From Candidatus Omnitrophota bacterium (GTDB lineage: Bacteria > Omnitrophota > Gorgyraeia > Gorgyraeales > Gorgyraeaceae), in the NCBI GenBank assembly GCA_003485765.1, contig DNHS01000051.1, forward strand, positions 62,001 through 126,000: DNA of 64,000 nt. Reading direction: 5' to 3'. The first letter of the stretch is position 1, and the number at the start of each line of letters is the position of its first letter. Positions 60,559-64,000 of this stretch are shown here, in pieces. The notes under the pieces are model-generated. The model ran no database searches and had not been told where the DNA came from. It saw only the letters and a list, made by a program, of their open reading frames with translations. Made by a program: the position numbers and the translations under genes.

Positions 60559-61791
60559 CTAAAATAGGTCTAACTGTTTCTCGCCAACATTATCTTTTTC
60601 TTTTAATATCTCTATTGTGCCATACTCTCCATCAAAACCTGGCAATATATTCACATTTCCGTTTCTCACATTTATAATTGCCTTTGCAATTTTTATTGGC
60701 AGCTCCCTTAAAAGTTTATCCTCATTAACCTCTGTAAGAACTTCGAGTTCTGTCCCAAGCCGCGGGATTATTGCGCGATATTCTGCATTAACCGCTTTAG
60801 AAGCAACTCCAACTCCTACTGTGTCTGCAATTATTTCTGCAAGCGGTATCATTCTTTTAAAAGGAATGCTATTCTCAGGGACAAAACCAGCAGATCTGTC
60901 TGCAAGCTCACTAACCCTATTCATAACGCCTATTGTAAGAGATTTTCCGCACGCAGGGCATATATTTTTATTTTTCCTGGTTTCTTCCGGGCTAAATCTT
61001 ACATTGCAGGCCCTGTGGCCATCGTAATGATATTTCCCTTCTTCAGGGAAAAATTCAATTGTATAAAGAAATTTATTTTTGTCTTTTTTCTTCAATGTAT
61101 CTATAACCGCTTTATAGCTCATTTCAATATCAAATACATTCGCCTCTCTACCTATCTTCTGCGGGCTGTGAGAATCGGAATTTGATATAAGATTAAACCT
61201 GTCCAGCTTGCTCCATTGCCAATTCATGCCCGGGTCTGAAGAAAGCCCTGTTTCCAGGGCATATATATCTTTAGTGTATTCTCCGAAACATTCCTCTATT
61301 GAATCAAAACCTGACTTGGAGCCGAAAAGCGAAAACCACGGTGTCCAGATATGGCCTGGCACTAGAAATATATCTTTACTGATGCCGAATAAAAGTTCTG
61401 CCAAATCCTTGGCGTCTATACCTATAATAGGCCTTCCGTCGTACGCAATATTCCCATAACCTGAAAGAACAGAGTTTACTTTATCAGCAATATCGAAACT
61501 CGGCGCAAAAATAACATTATGGATCTTTCTGACCCTGCCATTTTTAGAATATATGCTGGATATCTCTCCTGTGAGCATAAAATTCACGCTGTTATATTCA
61601 AACAAACCATTGCCTGAATCCTTTAATGTGGTTTTTAATTCTTCCAGCCATAGATAGTGCGTAAAATCTCCTGTGCCCAATAAAGATACACCCTTAAGCT
61701 TTGCGTATTCCGAAAGCGTTTTTATATTCATGTCAGGGCTTGTGGCGCGGCTATATTTAGAATGTATATGGAAATCAGCTGCAAACTTCAT
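60559..61791 (-). CDS. endoQ: Endonuclease Q (PHP-domain DNA repair nuclease)
   Basis: A protein of 410 residues. PHP domain: FHIHSKYSRATSPDM, GTGDFTHYLWLEEL, VPGHIWTPWFSLFG and NSDSHSPQKIG carry the metal ligands. A zinc-finger segment follows (CNVRFSPEETRKNKNICPACG), then the C-terminal domain. EndoQ cuts 5' of deaminated bases such as uracil and hypoxanthine in DNA (family knowledge; mainly archaea and some bacteria). It overlaps pyrC by 4 bases, so it is part of the pyrimidine operon. Confidence 0.9.
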   Translation of the reverse strand: MKFAADFHIHSKYSRATSPDMNIKTLSEYAKLKGVSLLGTGDFTHYLWLEELKTTLKDSGNGLFEYNSVNFMLTGEISSIYSKNGRVRKIHNVIFAPSFDIADKVNSVLSGYGNIAYDGRPIIGIDAKDLAELLFGISKDIFLVPGHIWTPWFSLFGSKSGFDSIEECFGEYTKDIYALETGLSSDPGMNWQWSKLDRFNLISNSDSHSPQKIGREANVFDIEMSYKAVIDTLKKKDKNKFLYTIEFFPEEGKYHYDGHRACNVRFSPEETRKNKNICPACGKSLTIGVMNRVSELADRSAGFVPENSIPFKRMIPLAEIIADTVGVGVASKAVNAEYRAIIPRLGTELEVLTEVNEDKLLRELPIKIAKAIINVRNGNVNILPGFDGEYGTIEILKEKDNVGEKQLDLF

Positions 61792-63062
61792 GCCTTATAT
61801 ATAACCTTTCCTTTATAAATAGTATATTCAACTACGCCTTTTAACTTTCTTCCTATAAAAGCTGAATTTTTTGATTTGGACACAAAACCAACTTTATTAA
61901 CAACCCACTCCTTGTCAGGCGACACGATAGTTATGTCGGCGTCTTTACCAGAACCAAGTGTCCCTTTATTTATATCCAGAATTCTCGCAGGATTAAGAGA
62001 AATCTTTTTTACGAGCTCGCTCCATGTTAATAACCCCTTACCTGTCAGTTCAGTAACACTTACTGCAAGCTCTGTTTCTAAGCCTATGCTTCCAAATTCT
62101 GCATGTTCAAATTCTATCTCTTTTTCATTTTCAGTATGAGGGGCGTGATCAGAGGCAATAACATCTATGGTCCCGTCTCTTAACCCTTCCTTTATTGCCA
62201 GAACATCATCTTTTGTCCTTAAGGGCGGATTAACTTTCATACTTGTATTATAGTCCAAAAGATCCTCTTCATTTAAAGTAAAATAATGCGGGGCAGTTTC
62301 GCTAGTTACCTTCACGCCCCTTAATTTTCCTTTTCTTATTATTTCTACCGACTCGCCGGCGCTCACATGAGCAATGTGTACGCTTGCGCCAATTTCTTCT
62401 GCAAGCTTTATATCCCTCGCCACCCTTTTATATTCAGATTCTTTTGAAATCCCTCTTAAGCCCATCCTTGTTGATGTAAAACCCCTGTTAACTAAGCCCT
62501 TGCCTGAAAGCGATTTATCTTCTGAATGGCATATTACAAGAACCTTTTCTTTTCTTGCCTCTTTAAACGCTTTTAACATTAAATCGTCGCTGTCAACTGA
62601 TCCGCCATCATCTGAAATTGCGATTATCCCTTCTTTTTTTAATGCGCTAATATCCGCCAATTCTTTACCAGCCCTTCCGATTGTAATTGCCCCGCATATA
62701 AATACTCCTACATTTGCCGTCTTTTTAATAATATCGCTCAGCGTCTTGATAACCCCTGCAGAATCAAGGCTTGGTAATGTATTTGGCATGGCGAGAACGC
62801 TTGTAACCCCGCCTTTAGCCGCAGCCTTTGTGCCGCTAAAAACAGTTTCTTTATCCTCTCTGCCAGGTTCTCTCAAATGAACATGCATGTCGACAATTCC
62901 AGGCATCACAATTTTTCCTACAGCGTCAATAACTGTTTCAGCTTTGGCATCCAAACCAAAGCCTACTTTGGATATTTTCTCGCCTTCTACCAGAATATCC
63001 ATTACTTCGTCTATTTTATTGCCAGGATCTACTACATGGCCATTTTTAATAAGTAACTTCAT
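61788..63062 (-). CDS. pyrC: Dihydroorotase
   Basis: A protein of 424 residues. DMHVHLREPGREDKETV supplies the first metal ligands; AHVSAGESVEII, SETAPHYFTL and ASDHAPHTENEKE the others. Cyclises carbamoyl aspartate. It overlaps pyrB by 17 bases. Confidence 0.95.
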   Translation of the reverse strand: MKLLIKNGHVVDPGNKIDEVMDILVEGEKISKVGFGLDAKAETVIDAVGKIVMPGIVDMHVHLREPGREDKETVFSGTKAAAKGGVTSVLAMPNTLPSLDSAGVIKTLSDIIKKTANVGVFICGAITIGRAGKELADISALKKEGIIAISDDGGSVDSDDLMLKAFKEARKEKVLVICHSEDKSLSGKGLVNRGFTSTRMGLRGISKESEYKRVARDIKLAEEIGASVHIAHVSAGESVEIIRKGKLRGVKVTSETAPHYFTLNEEDLLDYNTSMKVNPPLRTKDDVLAIKEGLRDGTIDVIASDHAPHTENEKEIEFEHAEFGSIGLETELAVSVTELTGKGLLTWSELVKKISLNPARILDINKGTLGSGKDADITIVSPDKEWVVNKVGFVSKSKNSAFIGRKLKGVVEYTIYKGKVIYKA

Positions 63063-64000
63063 TCTTTATATCCTTATCTTTTGCTTGAGAAACCCAGAAT
63101 AAAACCGCCATCCTGACTGCAATTCCATTCGTAACCTGCTCCAATATTACAGAATTCCCGCCGTCAGCAACCTCGCTCGATATTTCAACCCCTCTATTTA
63201 TAGGGCCTGGATGCATGACAATAATATCTTTTTTGGCTTTTTTCAATCTCTCTTCTGTGATTCCGAAACTTTTAAAATATCCCAGCTGGCTCGGGAATGC
63301 CTTCATATCATCCCGCTCAAACTGCATCCTTAATACATTTACAGCGTCAGCTTCGCTCAGCGCTTCATCTATATTATCCGTAACTTTAACCCCCATCCTC
63401 TCTATCCCAGGAGGAATCAGAATCTTTGGCGCGCAAACAGTTACCTTTGCCCCAAATTTGGTCAAACCCCATATATTCGATCGAGCTACCCTGGAATGCG
63501 CGATGTCTCCCACTATACTTACATTCAAACCCTCTAACTTACCAGTTTTTTTCCTCAATGTGAACATATCTAAAAGCGCCTGCGTAGGATGTTCATGCCA
63601 GCCGTCTCCCGCGTTTATTACGCTTATATTCACATTGCGGGCCAGCATAGTGGCTGCGCCTGAACAATTATGCCTCACCACAATAATATCCGCTTTTAAA
63701 GCCTCTATATTTTTGCCGGTATCGTTCAAAGTCTCGCCTTTTCTCACGCTTGAAGACTCTACTGCAATATTTATAACATCAGCTGAGAGCCTTTTGGCAG
63801 CCACTTCAAAAGACACTCTGGTCCTTGTAGACGGCTCGTAAAATAGATTTACCACTGTTTTGCCGCGCAGCGCAGGAACCTTCTTGATTTTTCTACCAAG
63901 GATTTCCCTGAAAGATTCAGCTGTGTCCAAAAGAAGCTCTATATCTTCTTTTGAAAGATATTCTAACCCCAAAAGATCTTTATGAGCCCACAATGTTCTT
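63046..64000 (-). CDS. pyrB: Aspartate carbamoyltransferase, start near or beyond the window edge
   Basis: At least 315 residues with FYEPSTRTRVSFEVAAKRL (carbamoyl phosphate), DGWHEHPTQALLDMF, GDIAHSRVARSN and HPGPINRGVEI. A TTG at 63993 is the only in-frame start visible and the frame is open to the edge, so the true start may lie outside the window. Makes carbamoyl aspartate, the first pyrimidine-committed step. Confidence 0.93.
   Translation of the reverse strand, partial: RTLWAHKDLLGLEYLSKEDIELLLDTAESFREILGRKIKKVPALRGKTVVNLFYEPSTRTRVSFEVAAKRLSADVINIAVESSSVRKGETLNDTGKNIEALKADIIVVRHNCSGAATMLARNVNISVINAGDGWHEHPTQALLDMFTLRKKTGKLEGLNVSIVGDIAHSRVARSNIWGLTKFGAKVTVCAPKILIPPGIERMGVKVTDNIDEALSEADAVNVLRMQFERDDMKAFPSQLGYFKSFGITEERLKKAKKDIIVMHPGPINRGVEISSEVADGGNSVILEQVTNGIAVRMAVLFWVSQAKDKDIKNEVTY

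Overview
The window reads as chromosome of a low-GC Gram-negative-type bacterium. Two complete V/A-type ATPase operons, a pyruvoyl arginine decarboxylase with agmatinase and a deoxyhypusine-synthase-like enzyme, endonuclease Q in a pyr operon, and a PqqD/HprK-like/radical SAM cluster together suggest a PVC-superphylum or candidate-phylum lineage such as Omnitrophica. That placement is inference; no rRNA is present. Almost every gene lies on the minus strand.

Region 1 (1 to about 17660) is accessory DNA. From right to left it holds a replication set (AAA ATPase, clamp-loader-like ATPase, short family A DNA polymerase) and then a string of gene blocks, mostly defence-like: DUF2958; HD hydrolase + membrane protein + MazG-like + PD-(D/E)XK-like protein; type I restriction-modification (hsdR-hsdM-hsdS); a DUF262/DUF1524 GmrSD-like nuclease; XRE/ImmA regulators with a 41-residue protein; and a TIR + SLATT membrane protein + third gene cut by the window edge. 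Six copies of a same-orientation repeat (core AAAAGGTAAAATCCT) sit between these blocks, so the region looks like a modular cassette array.

Region 2 (17661 to 28257) is an integrative element in the 3' end of tRNA-Phe. A 20-bp piece of the tRNA end is repeated at 17661-17680 and 28238-28257. Tandem 11-bp GTGACGTTA repeats flank the cores. The element carries a tyrosine integrase, an excisionase-like protein, a serine recombinase, a replication ATPase, two repeat-rich origin-like stretches, small regulators and a HEPN-motif protein. The left flank of the 17661 core resembles the left flank of the 28238 core, so region 1 probably belongs to a second, related element integrated in tandem.

Region 3 (28238 to 38808) is core-like: tRNA-Phe, an ApbE lipoprotein with a homopolymer frameshift, polyamine genes (arginine decarboxylase, agmatinase, DHS-like), and a six-gene phosphorelay between them. 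YajQ closes the region.

Region 4 (38970 to 41534) has tRNA-Val and tRNA-Asp, then a candidate ribosomally synthesised peptide (RiPP) cluster: HprK-like ATPase, PqqD-like protein, SPASM radical SAM enzyme, and a 53-residue Cys-containing precursor-like peptide not previously called.

Region 5 (41565 to 57347) is two V/A-ATPases back to back. The first (E, DUF2764, A, B, D, I, K) has a four-helix K with Na+-type ligands; the second (H, C, I, K, F, E, A, B, D, plus a Usp protein) has a two-helix K with H+-type features. Region 6 (57351 to the right edge) is a pyrimidine operon, pyrB-pyrC-endoQ-pyrK-pyrD-pyrF-pyrE, running almost without gaps into the second ATPase. Five copies of a TAACTTTACA...TGTAAAGTTA palindrome are scattered through regions 3 to 6 and none was seen in the accessory DNA.
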